A stretch of 17,497 bases of DNA. Source: Ichthyophonus hoferi. Its lineage: Eukaryota; Opisthokonta; Ichthyosporea; Ichthyophonida; Ichthyophonidae. Shown here in pieces: positions 9,128-17,497 of the stretch. Location of the stretch: positions 84,735 through 102,231 of the forward strand of contig NAOQ01000003.1 of NCBI GenBank assembly GCA_002751075.1, given 5' to 3'. Position 1 is the stretch's first letter; every line of letters begins with the position of its first letter. The notes beneath the pieces are model-generated. The model was not told the origin of the DNA. It saw only the letters and a program-made list of their open reading frames with translations, and made no database searches. The position numbers were made by a program, and so were the translations under genes.

Positions 9128-11469
9128 TCATGATCCACTTGTAAGTGAATTCCAAAATAGGTCCATACAGCAAGTATACACAATAGGCATATCGGTGTAT
9201 CTTACAAATGTGGCCCAGGGCGAACAAAACACTTCCTTCGCAGTGATTAGAGATAGATCATGCACCTTCTTTGGAATCCATTGGTCTGATTTGTCCCCAT
9301 GGCCCAATTGGCCATAAGCACCCCACCCCCATGTCCTGTTTTTATTGGTTTAGGCGTGTTGTGGTATATTAGTTTAATGTAAATTTATTTAAACTACAAA
9401 TAAACAAATAAAAGGATATATACATGCATAATGGATAAAATGCGAGCTTCATATATGAACAGTGGTAGGCAACTGGGGTATACAAATACATTTGCGTGGC
9501 TATGTATATATATAGCATATGGGTTATGACGTTATATTAAAGAATATTATCTTTTGTGTATTGTATTATTAAGTATTGTATTGTATTGTATTGTACTAAC
9601 TTAGATTATAGATTCAATTAAATTATCTTATGGGTAAAGCAAATAAAGAAAGACGAAATCCATAACACAGTTTATACACTTATATACTAATACTGTATTA
9701 TACTATTATATGTACTGTATACTAACACTACCTTTTAAGTATTATATACAAATATTTAAAACAATAACATGCCATGTGGTAGAGATATAAAATTATATCT
9801 CTAACTATATACTATATATGTGAACTCTGAGGGTTATATACCATACAGAACCATGGTCTGTCACCACGACACTGTGGGACGACCCGCAAGACACACGGAT
9901 CACTCGTTCATCCGAATCAGGCAGGGTGACCCGGCCTGGAATACTACTATCCCGTAAGTCTGCTGTCGTCCAATGAGAGGGTACATACTGTGTGTTGTGA
10001 TGCCATATTATATTTTATTGTGTTGTGTTGTGTTATTATTATACCATGCTATACTATACTATATATTATTATTGGTCTTATTACTATGTTTATGTTTATT
10101 AAAACTATATATATGTGTAGTATGTATGTGTATATGTATGTATGTATTATGTATGTACGCATGTATTATATCATGTCTTATCATATCCTATCATACCATA
10201 TCATGCCATATCATATCATATCCTATTGTATCATATCATATCTTATCATACTACATCATACCTACCATATCCTGTCATACTATAACCTCTCATACCATAT
10301 CCTATCATATCCTATCCTATCATATCATGCTATATCTTATCCTATCATATCTTATCATACCATATCCTATCCTATCCTACCCTACCATATCCTATCATAC
10401 CATATCCTATTCTATCATATCATATCCTATCTTATCATACCATATCCTATCCTATCCTATCATACCCTATCATACCATATCCTATCTTATCATACCATAT
10501 CATACCCTACCACACATACCCTAGCCCTCCCCTCCAACCCACCTTCAACTCACTCTTAGTAGTAGGTCTCCCTAACTGACCCTTATCATTCCATCCCCAA
10601 CTATATACCTTCCCTGTATCATCCACAGCCAAGGAATGCCAACCTCCACACACCACATCCACAATTTTCAAACCACACAACCCCTCTATAGGTTCAGGAT
10701 CCAACGAAGATGTGGTATTTCCGTGCCCTAACTGTCCTAACATGTTTCCGCCAACACTCCACACCTCATTCCTTTCATTTAACAATAAACAATGTGTAGG
10801 TCCACCAGATATTTTTAATACACGAGAGTAGGCATGAAGATAGGTTAAATGCTGTGTATCGATATCATACATCCATGCGTCACCTGTGTTATCTAGCAAA
10901 ACTATATTCTTACCTAGTATTGCTATCTGCTTAATTGGTATATCTTCCTCTTCTCCCTTTACTTCTAGTACTTCATCCCTTTTAATCATATTATTAACAT
11001 CATTAATACCATTAATATCGTTTATATCGTTTATATCATTAATGCTCATATTATTAATGTAATTATAGAACTGATCTAAATCATTAAAATGTAATATATG
11101 ATCTAAGTCCTTAGCGAAGAACACATGTCCATCTAGATTCATAATGAAACATTTAGAGAATAGTGAGCTTTGTATTTGACTGTGTATTTGATTAAGCCTC
11201 TCGCCATTTCCCCCGGTCGTCTCTAACTTTTGTAGCCAAGGCAACGTAATCTCCTTCCCTTTCATTTCATTAACAACATTATTACCACCAAGTGGTAGAA
11301 TATAATTATTAAACAACGCTATGGTAGAAGACCAGGAAGAAATGAGTCCAATGATTTGATATTTTTGTAAAAAGATGTTTGTGGAAGGTGTTGGCGTGGC
11401 ATCTGAAATAGAATGCGTTGATCGGGAGAGTTGGCCAAAACCGTTGAAGCCAAAGGTATAGGTTGTCAT
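9128..11469 (-). CDS. RCC1/ATS1-like beta-propeller protein, three exons
   Basis: Exons on the - strand: 11469-10554, 9959-9842 and 9335-9128, giving 413 residues. Donors are gtgagt (10553) and gtatat (9841). The exon 2 acceptor could also be 9962, which adds one residue. The start MTTYTFGFNGFGQL matches the usual first blade of RCC1-family proteins. Further blade motifs are VWSVGGNMLGQLGHG (about 236-250), CGGWHSLAVDDTGKVYSWGWNDKGQLG (274-300, here joined across two signatures), SCGSSHSVVVTD then VW-TWGWGAYGQLGHGD across the exon 2/3 junction (about 328-359). The last blade lacks the usual CG..H.. motif and has CSPWATFV instead. Residues 143-159 are an N/D/I-rich low-complexity insert. The family includes Ran exchange factors, yeast ATS1 and RCCD1; the length fits an ATS1/RCCD1-like protein better than a large multidomain one. 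The substrate is unknown. The gene is convergent with the PPR gene. Confidence 0.88.
9556..9597 (+). repeat. (TATTG)n array in RCC1 intron 2
   Basis: TATTG pentanucleotides with one short interruption. It is the same unit as the array in PPR intron 8. Confidence 0.85.
9780..9803 (-). other. 10-bp hairpin in RCC1 intron 2
   Basis: TAGAGATATA and TATATCTCTA around a 4-nt loop. It is about 40 nt inside the intron from the exon 2 donor at 9841. Confidence 0.6.
10015..10160 (+). repeat. (TTGTG)n and (ATGT)n microsatellites
   Basis: A short TTGTG run (10016-10045) and ATGT runs (10125-10160) lie in RCC1 intron 1, downstream of the pentamer array in the direction of transcription. Confidence 0.75.
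10169..10510 (+). repeat. (TATCA/TATCC)n pentanucleotide array, about 68 units
   Basis: Pentamers TATCA, TATCC, TACCA and TATCT stay in near-perfect register for about 340 bp. The array occupies most of RCC1 intron 1 (10553-9960). Transcribed from the - strand, the RNA is (UGAUA/GGAUA)n. Long + strand frames here (ISYPILSYH-type) are by-products of the repeat. Confidence 0.95.
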
Positions 11470-11474
11470 GGTTG

Positions 11475-11748
11475 TTATGATTGTGATGGTAACGAAATAA
11501 AATAAAATGTGTTACAGATAAATAGCCACTTGTAGTTTATGTTTGTTGTGATATATGCCAGGCTATGCGGGCTGAGAAAGGTACTATCTAAAGCTAATAG
11601 GCTCGAGTATAATGATTGCTCCATTATTGTTTGATCTAACAAATTGAAATGTAGGGATTGGTTCACTATTGTCGGTAATAGCAAATAGCAAGTATTGAAC
11701 CGGGAAGGTAGCATCTGTACAAAGTTTTGTGTTGACGCTGGTAACTCT
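11475..11748 (-). CDS. unassigned open frame just upstream of the RCC1 gene
   Basis: The frame is open on the - strand from a possible acceptor (ccag then AGTTACC, exon from about 11748) to a stop at 11475-11477. The first ATG, at 11714, gives 79 residues; about 12 more are open before it. The peptide is not low-complexity (SRFNTCYLLLPTIVNQSL, then MEQSLYSSLLALDSTFLSP) and I recognise no family. It ends only 5 bp before the RCC1 ATG. It may be the last exon of an upstream gene, an upstream ORF in the RCC1 leader, or chance. A possible donor inside it (T then gtaaca near 11512) would shorten it. Codon choice is less AT-biased than the flanks. Confidence 0.3.
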
Positions 11749-11923
11749 GGTGCAGTAATTGGTAAGATAAAGTTGTTATTTTAATTTAATTATTTATCAA
11801 ACAGTAGTGGTAAGACGGTATCGCAAGACAATTAATGTATGTGAGGAAAATTTGGGCTGTAAGAGACTGCAGATGTAACCGTGAGACGGGCCCATGAGCT
11901 TATTACGAGGTTTATTTGACTTC

Positions 11924-12262
11924 TTATTGTGAGACTTCGGATTGGACTTTAAGGTCAAATACCACTGAGAGGAGGCAAGGCTTCGCCCTGTTACTAGGTT
12001 AGTCTCTCTAGTCCTTATTCAGTTAATTTTTGCTTTATCTTGTCTTACATGTGGTGGGTTCTCTTGGTCTCGGATGCATCGATGACCAGAGAGGCTTGGT
12101 CTGGATCAATAATCCTGGACTGGTTCAGAAGGAAGACACAATTCAGGTGGATGTGTAAAATAATTAATAATTTTTCTGGTGTAGATTTTATGGGCATTGT
12201 TTGTTGGCTAGGGTCAACATAATGGAACAAGGATGTTTGATTGCTTTGAGATCAAGCAAGGA
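11924..12262 (-). CDS. possible small multi-exon gene, 3' part
   Basis: Three segments on the - strand have strong splice signals: 12262-12219 (acceptor atatcag preceded by GACTAAC, donor gttgac), 12119-12049 (acceptor after tgtcttccttctgaaccag, donor gtaaga) and 11964 onward (acceptor gccttgcctcctctcag, with GACTAAC about 40 nt before it). Joined in phase they read SLLDLKAIKHPCSI, then PGLLIQTKPLWSSM..., then VFDLKVQSEVSQ and a stop at 11924-11926. A fourth segment, 12494-12462, has good sites (ttattatag, gtaggc) but does not join in this frame. Another chain through frame SRIIDPDQASLVIDAS is also open, so the reading frame is unsettled. This may be a spliced noncoding RNA or an unrecognised gene lying head-to-tail with the RCC1 gene. 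Confidence 0.28.
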
Positions 12263-12679
12263 CTGATATTATATATTAGAAGTTAGTCTTTGTCTCTAAT
12301 TATTACTGTATTTAGAACCATGAAGAATTTCAATGCGGCTAGCCTTATTCTATACTTGTACAATTATACACCATTAAATGTTTTAAATTCAGGTAACAGA
12401 TGTACCATGTTTCTACTGATAGCAATATTACTTAAAAAAGTTATTAAGGCAATATGCCTACCTATTAACTTTTCTGGATGTAGAAAGGTGTACTCTATAA
12501 TAATAATAATAGATATATCTAAATAATAGGTTTAATTTATATTATACTACTATAACGAGCAAATTGTAGATTCTGGAGCTCTTTGTGCTCTGAAATTGTA
12601 GGGACCTTAGGAGACAGAATCGCACGATGTAATTAGAGATTGTAATGAATAAAATGATTGTGTAATCCTGATTCCCGAT

Positions 12680-13094
12680 TATAAATAATAATTGCCAACA
12701 TATTGTTTCCAAGATTTGCATCTACAGAAACGGAGAAAATATAAGATAGATGTATTATTCTGTCTTGATTTTACGCCGTTACCCTGGCAATAATGCATGT
12801 CAAGTGGCGGACCATAGTGTAAACAAAGCCAGAAGCCTTGTCTCAACAGTACAGGGATTAATTTATATAATTTCAAACATTTGTAATGCGGTGAGACTAA
12901 AATTTAGATCAAACTGTATATCTAAAATGATATAGTGACACAGGAACTAACCTTAAGCTGAATCACTACTACACAGGTTCAATAGACAATTTCTACTATT
13001 CGATTAGTAATAATATAACAAATAAATAGAATATGTGTTATATTCTAATGTAAGGAAATAGAAGAATATAAAATCATTGTAACGTATTATGCAT
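12680..13094 (+). repeat. dispersed repeat, copy B
   Basis: This is the homologue of 6750-7155 in the same orientation. It contains AGTGGCGGACCATAGTGTAAAC (one landmark, 12810 on), GGATTAATTTATATAATT, GCGGTGAGACT, GACACAGGAACTAACCT and AATAAATAGAATAT...ATATTCTA. The 61-65-codon frames on both strands here are not conserved in copy A, so they are not likely to be coding. Confidence 0.65.
13027..13047 (+). other. hairpin conserved in repeat copy B
   Basis: It has the same 8-bp arms as 7086-7106, while the loop sequence differs (GTGTT against ATTTT). Confidence 0.5.
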
Positions 13095-13921
13095 GTTCCA
13101 ACACTTCAGAACTTTGACCTATAGGTATGAACACGTAAAAATTGAATATATTAGTCCTGTAGCTTTTAGAACGCTTTATATATTAACTAGTTTTAAATAA
13201 AATTAAAATATTTACCAACACATTAATAGCTTATAATAAAGTATATATATATCGGCACATGTATGGGTAGAAACATGGCGAGTTGCAACATCAATATTAT
13301 TTTTGTACCATATTATATTATACTATATTATGTTATTTTACTATACTCTCACTACAACTCTATTTTTTTTTAATCATAATGAATGCATAAATGAATAGCC
13401 TTAAAATAGTGTGTCTATATTTCAGGACATTTTTAGCAAATATGTAGATAAAAAGATGTTGAGGTACAGCATTTATTTTATAAACAGTTATCCTCTTATT
13501 GAAGTAACTAGATAAAAATGCATATATATATATATATAAGGGTCTTGGCACAATTAGTCACGTTTCTACAGACGTTTATTATTATAATGCTGTTATATAC
13601 ATTAATATAATGTCCATATATATTATTATAGCTATAGTTAAAATAGCATAACTAGTTATTTAAAACTACATATATAGAGAGCTTTGCTTGCGTAGGATTC
13701 CAAAAAAAAAAAAACCGACATTTTAAATTTGCGTAAATATAAATACTATCTCAATAAATTTGAGAGACTTTTTTTGTCATCCTGTTTGTAATCAGCCCAG
13801 AATTCAATTAAAGGTGCTTTATAATATACTTATATATAAATTATGTACTCTATAATTATTACTTTTTTTAAATAGTCTGTAGAAACTGATCTTGATCCAA
13901 TAAAACATTAAATATTTTTAG

Positions 13922-14106
13922 TGTATATGCGATGCAAGACTGCTATTACCGACCCAAATATGTTGCTTGAACAAGACTTAGGGCAGAATATACTACATAT
14001 AATGGATTTAACATATATCACAAGTAATGGCAGATATGCATATATGCATCTAGATGAATTTTTTTTCCTAAGCGGCATTACGCAAATGACTTACAATATG
14101 CGAGTA
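13922..14106 (+). other. coding-like open segment, possible exon
   Basis: An acceptor-like site (aatatttttag) leads into a 62-codon open frame (MLLEQDLGQNILHIMDLTY, then HLDEFFFLSGITQMTY). It ends at a possible donor, gtatag, just before the in-frame stop. A further phase-compatible segment follows near 14141 (TVFKTFMIVPMKPSICSICS). I recognise no family. Composition is protein-like, but splice support is moderate only. Confidence 0.2.
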
Positions 14107-14320
14107 TAGTTTGGATAACAGCCCGCTCGGTGCTTCTCAGACAGTTTTTAAGACGTTTATGATCGTACCAATGAAACCGTCTATTTGCAGTATTTGTAGT
14201 ATCTACTAGTGCTATAAACATATCAATAAGGATTGGGCAATGCTTACCAAGTTTGTTTAGGTAGGTTTAATATAACCAGTATAATATTATGTAATACATC
14301 CTTTCCCTACGTCAGGTCGT

Positions 14321-14431
14321 CTAATTCCCATTTTCCAAATCTGTCCTGTCTAGCTCTGACTGATTAACAGCTTCGAGTATCTCATTTCTATTACGCCTAC
14401 AATCTCTCAGATTCTCAATGGTTATTGTCAT
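14321..14431 (-). other. coding-like ORF, 36 aa, unassigned
   Basis: On the - strand MTITIENLRDCRRNRNEI continues to ...LEAVNQSELDRTDLENGN and a stop at 14321-14323. It is strongly charged and looks like coding sequence or a terminal exon. An in-frame stop sits directly upstream of the ATG. No family is recognised. Confidence 0.2.
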
Positions 14432-15705
14432 CCTTTAGTTGGTTTATTGATTTTAATTATCTTATGTAAGTGGTTCTGCTTGTGGGTATATGACGTCGAC
14501 TATAGGTAGAACTCCAGCTGGAATGACTTAAGCAAGTGACACTTTCAGACTGTGAAAAATGATAATATTGTACATATTGTACTGATAATAATGATAAAAG
14601 TATTAATAAAATATCATCTTTTTTATAAATATAAACAAGAAAATATATTTTAATACATTAATTGCTAAAATAATGATGATGATTAAGAATATCATTTTGA
14701 AATAATATAACTGTTGCAACGTTTAAAACAATAGGAAATGGTTTGTCTATGAGCTGATATGTTCTAAAGGTTGAGAGGGCTGGATTTGGAGCCAATCATA
14801 TACATTTAGCTATGGACTTGAAGCTACGATGACATAACAGTCGACATTGTTTTCCTAACCTCTAGAACTGGTATACTAGTATTCAAAAATTGCGGCAAAT
14901 GGGACTCGATTAGGTTCTTTCGAATATATTTATTGGGATGTTACAATATAATACGATAATAAGGTCCCATAAACATAACTTAATTAGGGATTACAGTTTT
15001 TAGAGTGAAATTGGTATCACAATGCAGATGCACTTATGATAGCATACTACAGTATAGTTAAAATTCTATATAAAAATGTGCTAACAATAACAGTATATTC
15101 ATTTTCTACTAAAAACGCATCTAACACATTGCATTATTGAGAACAATAAATGTTTAAGCTCTATTTAAAGATTCCTAAACCCTGATTTGTTGTAAAAATA
15201 AAATTGACAATCACCAATAAAACTCCTTAACTAGAAAGTACATCATTGTCTTATTAGCCAACAACATAATCTTATTCAAGATAAGTATGCCTACTACAGT
15301 AATGAAACCCAAATAAAAAGGTGCAGTGCACGAACTAAATTACTTCAGTAATCTGCCCTGTGCATTATTTCATACACTCAAAAAATGTATTAGCTGGAAA
15401 ATCATTTGCAATTATTCCAACCAAAATATGTCTTAATGGTATACATAATTAAGACTTGAAGCAGTTTATTTATAAAAAGACTTGAAAATCTTGTCTTATC
15501 CTCAAAACAAGAGATCGAAAGTCAATGAAAAGACTTTAACTTGGTGTATTTAAAGTTTTTTAAAATGATTGCAATGTCGAAGGCTTGGACTTAGAGAGAA
15601 TGCATTGAAACAACTTTGAGGTTGGTCAAAGGTAAAACGTAATACTCTTTTTTTCGAACTGAAGGCAACGGGAAATGCTGTACAATTTAGTTTGAAAGAT
15701 ATGAC

Positions 15706-15861
15706 TTAAGCTGTGCCTGGAGCGTTGCACACATATATGCCAGTCTTCTCCTCAATTGTTTTTGTCATGCCCTTTGGGCATTCGCCTGCCGCTAGCTTAT
15801 CTTGGGCGGCAGCAAAACCAAAGAGGGCGACCACAGCAATCAAAAGAATATGCTTCAACAT
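15706..15861 (-). CDS. small secreted peptide with signal sequence, 51 aa
   Basis: An ATG at 15861 opens a 51-codon frame that stops at 15706-15708. Residues 1-19 (MLKHILLIAVVALFGFAAA) form a textbook signal peptide: one Lys, a hydrophobic core and small residues before a likely cleavage ahead of QD. The mature part is about 32 residues with two cysteines (C28 and C45) that could form one disulfide, and charged, Thr-rich spacing between them (CPKGMTKTIEEKTG). I do not recognise a family. The start has adenines at -1 to -3, and a TATATAAT box lies about 63 nt upstream. The nearest AATAAA on this strand is 15470-15465. GC content is clearly above that of its surroundings. It may be a whole single-exon gene or the first exon of a longer one, but the natural stop favours a whole peptide. 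A defence, signalling or venom-like role cannot be told from the sequence. Confidence 0.6.
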   Translation of the reverse strand: MLKHILLIAVVALFGFAAAQDKLAAGECPKGMTKTIEEKTGIYVCNAPGTA

Positions 15862-15923
15862 TTTCACGATACGTTTATTCGGCAATTCTAATAGCGAATA
15901 TACATGAATGAAGTATCATGTCT

Positions 15924-15931
15924 ATTATATA
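15924..15931 (-). promoter_or_regulatory. TATA-like box of the secreted peptide gene
   Basis: TATATAAT on the - strand lies 62-70 nt upstream of the ATG at 15861. This would place transcription start near 15900 with a short 5' leader. In AT-rich DNA such boxes arise by chance, so the support is its position. Confidence 0.3.
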
Positions 15932-16118
15932 CTAGTACGTTGATAAGCTGCTAGTTTCTTATTACTATCTGATAAACCTGATTGGTCAGTAAATTTGCCA
16001 ACAGTTTTACCAAAAAAATACTTAGGTTAAACTTTAAAACCTCCCAACCTTTTCTCAAGGGCTCGCCTTACTCATCTTTTTCGGACAACCCATTTTAATA
16101 TCTTTGTCAGAGATAATA

Positions 16119-16158
16119 TCAGCATCAAGTAGCATTTATCAGCATCAAGTAATATTTA
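16119..16158 (+). repeat. 20-bp direct duplication
   Basis: Two adjacent 20-bp units begin TCAGCATCAAGT and differ at two positions. Confidence 0.9.
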
Positions 16159-16277
16159 TTTTAGTTTATTACTTTAGGTCTCTTGAATTCATAGTAATCT
16201 TGAGCCGTTACTTCATGAAAATTCTACATTCCACGTTTATTTGTTCTTCAATATACTATACGTTGAAATTCTTGCAG

Positions 16278-17091
16278 GCTTATCACATCGCAGTGTTGAC
16301 AGTTACGGTCTACTCAAGATATATATATATCTTGATAGTTAAGTCATAATTTATTCGCAGATTGACTGGTTTGTGTTTTTACGGGCAGGATCTAGACGAT
16401 CTACCTTGGCTTGCTGAAAATGTAGGGCATATTCCCCATAGAGGTCTGAAATAGGGAGACCCCCGCCCCCCACCACTCACTATGTCCTATGAGGTAATCT
16501 TTTAGGGGCTTTTAATTAGAGCGGTTTGTAAAAGTTCATGAAAAAAAAAAACCAATTGACCAAAATTTACAACTTCTACATTTCCGATCTATACTCGGCT
16601 GTTTTAAAACCTCATTTATTAATAGGCAATGTTATTAATAATACTGAAACATTCCATATTGTCATGCATTGCTCTTACTTATTTGATTGGATATTTTATT
16701 CTATTTTTGTCTTCCTAAAGATGCGTATTTTAGGGGTACCCCGTGCTGACACTGGGTGCGGCATTTGGGGTCCTAGTGACTTGTCCGCAGTCGCCAATCT
16801 GGTAGGTATTGTATAATAGGACTAGATACATAAGACTAAAAATTATTGAAAGTCATCTATACCTTTTGCAAGGAATCACGTTTAACTTTACCCAAACTGA
16901 TTCATCACGCTTCCAAAAAGATAAAAACTCGGTAAAATAAGATGCCAATGTTATAAAATGCTTTCTTAGACATATTTGAAGGAAATGTTCTTAAATTATG
17001 TTCTTGAGTTCCACTACAAGATTAACCAGATGCTCAGACTTTAATTAAACAGGATCTTATGAATATTGGCCTGATACAACATGATGATTAA
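16278..17091 (+). CDS. possible spliced gene, 3' part, unknown product
   Basis: Four splice-bounded segments share phase 0: about 16281-16310 (acceptor attcttgcag, AYHIAVLTVT, donor gtctac), 16389-16421 (acceptor tttttacgggcag, DLDDLPWLAEN, donor gtaggg), 16721-16801 (acceptor tttttgtcttcctaaag, MRILGVPRADTGCGIWG..., donor gtaggt) and 17053-17091 (acceptor taattaaacag, DLMNIGLIQHDD, stop). An AATAAA follows two bases after the stop. The 16721-16801 exon is GC-rich in AT-rich flanks and is open in only one + frame. Upstream exons are not resolved; if 16389 is read through without splicing it stops at 16452-16454. I recognise no family. The two middle segments and the terminal one are the best supported. 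The whole chain may still be coincidence. Confidence 0.3.
16314..16335. other. perfect 22-bp palindrome
   Basis: TCAAG, an AT run, then CTTGA forms a perfect self-complementary sequence. Its AT core is prone to slippage. Confidence 0.8.
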
Positions 17092-17092
17092 C

Positions 17093-17098
17093 AATAAA
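17093..17098 (+). terminator. possible polyadenylation signal
   Basis: AATAAA starts two bases after the in-frame stop at 17089-17091 of the candidate + strand gene. The tight placement supports that exon, although AATAAA is common in AT-rich DNA. Confidence 0.3.
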
Positions 17099-17497
17099 AA
17101 AATACGTGAAACTATTTAAAATAGTCAATTAATTTATTTTCATCAGCGCACAAGTGATAAAAATAGTAGATCATATCTACTTAGTACGAAAAGACCACAC
17201 AATATGATATAACAACATTAATTAAGATATCCGTGCACTTCAAAGACCACAATGAACATTCACCCTTTTTCTGTATGCTTAGTTTAACTCCCACTATATA
17301 GAAATGCTAAAATTGTGAACCAATAGGGAAAATGTAATATAAACAATTCTAAACACCATTGTGTACGTGTTAAAAACGCCAAGGCCATCTACTTTATAAT
17401 ATACTATAAATCAAATAATAATAATAGTAAATATCTAACCAGTAATTATTTGTTCTTCCTATTAGTTGTATATTGTAATGCGTAGTATTAAACGTAT
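17099..17497. other. AT-rich end of window, nothing supported
   Basis: No open frame over about 40 codons, no clear repeat and no RNA gene seen. Confidence 0.4.

Larger units (their letters stand above)
13095..15705. other. gene-poor AT-rich stretch
   Basis: Apart from the unassigned segments at 13922-14106 and 14321-14431, a short AT run (13520-13538) and an A run (13703-13714), I see no gene, RNA gene or strong repeat. Confidence 0.4.

Noticed and set aside
9973-10559. 183- and 189-codon + strand frames
   Set aside because: They translate the (TATCM)n array in RCC1 intron 1; a stop-free repeat keeps several frames open.
11461-11714. Extending the RCC1 gene upstream by splicing the 11475-11748 frame to an acceptor inside RCC1 exon 1
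   Set aside because: The RCC1 N-terminus TYTFGFNGFGQL is a conserved first-blade signature and would be lost.
12040-12230. Retroelement reverse transcriptase or RNase H relic, from DAS in the - strand frame and a TGT...ACA-bounded stretch before it
   Set aside because: Only a three-residue match, no primer-binding site, no second terminal repeat, and several frames open at once because of higher GC content.
12679-12935. 61- and 65-codon frames within repeat copy B
   Set aside because: They are not conserved in copy A, where the same positions have stops in both frames.

Overview
The window is AT-rich nuclear DNA from a eukaryote with spliced genes, probably a protist, an early-diverging fungus or a small animal. 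The sequence does not identify the lineage. The eukaryotic call rests on GT-AG introns of about 80-670 nt, TACTAAC/CTAAC-like branch sites, AATAAA signals and many microsatellites. I saw no tRNA, rRNA, CRISPR array or bacterial-type gene.

Left third (1-6426, + strand): the 3' part of a gene for a pentatricopeptide-repeat (PPR) type helical-repeat protein. Twelve exons join in phase into 402 residues that end at a stop at 6424-6426. The start lies off the left edge. Its 11 introns are long and full of short tandem repeats, including a 20-bp minisatellite that carries the branch-site consensus.

Middle (6427-9127): mostly intergenic. It holds a diverged dispersed repeat (copy A), a short splice-bounded segment resembling the N-terminus of seryl-tRNA synthetase, a 150-bp ORF, and a 350-bp (TACA/TTAC)n microsatellite.

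9128-11469 (- strand): a complete three-exon gene for an RCC1/ATS1-like beta-propeller protein of about 413 residues, convergent with the PPR gene. Its first intron is largely a (TATCM)n array. Directly upstream on the same strand are an open frame ending 5 bp before the RCC1 start (11475-11748) and a possible small multi-exon unit with strong splice signals (11924-12262, perhaps to 12494).

Right third (12500-17497): gene-poor. It contains repeat copy B, a small secreted peptide gene on the - strand (15706-15861), and a possible spliced gene on the + strand (about 16278-17091) whose last exon is followed at once by AATAAA. Several other coding-like segments could not be assigned. No functional link between the genes is evident. 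The PPR protein suggests organellar RNA metabolism, and the RCC1-like protein suggests a chromatin- or GTPase-related propeller.
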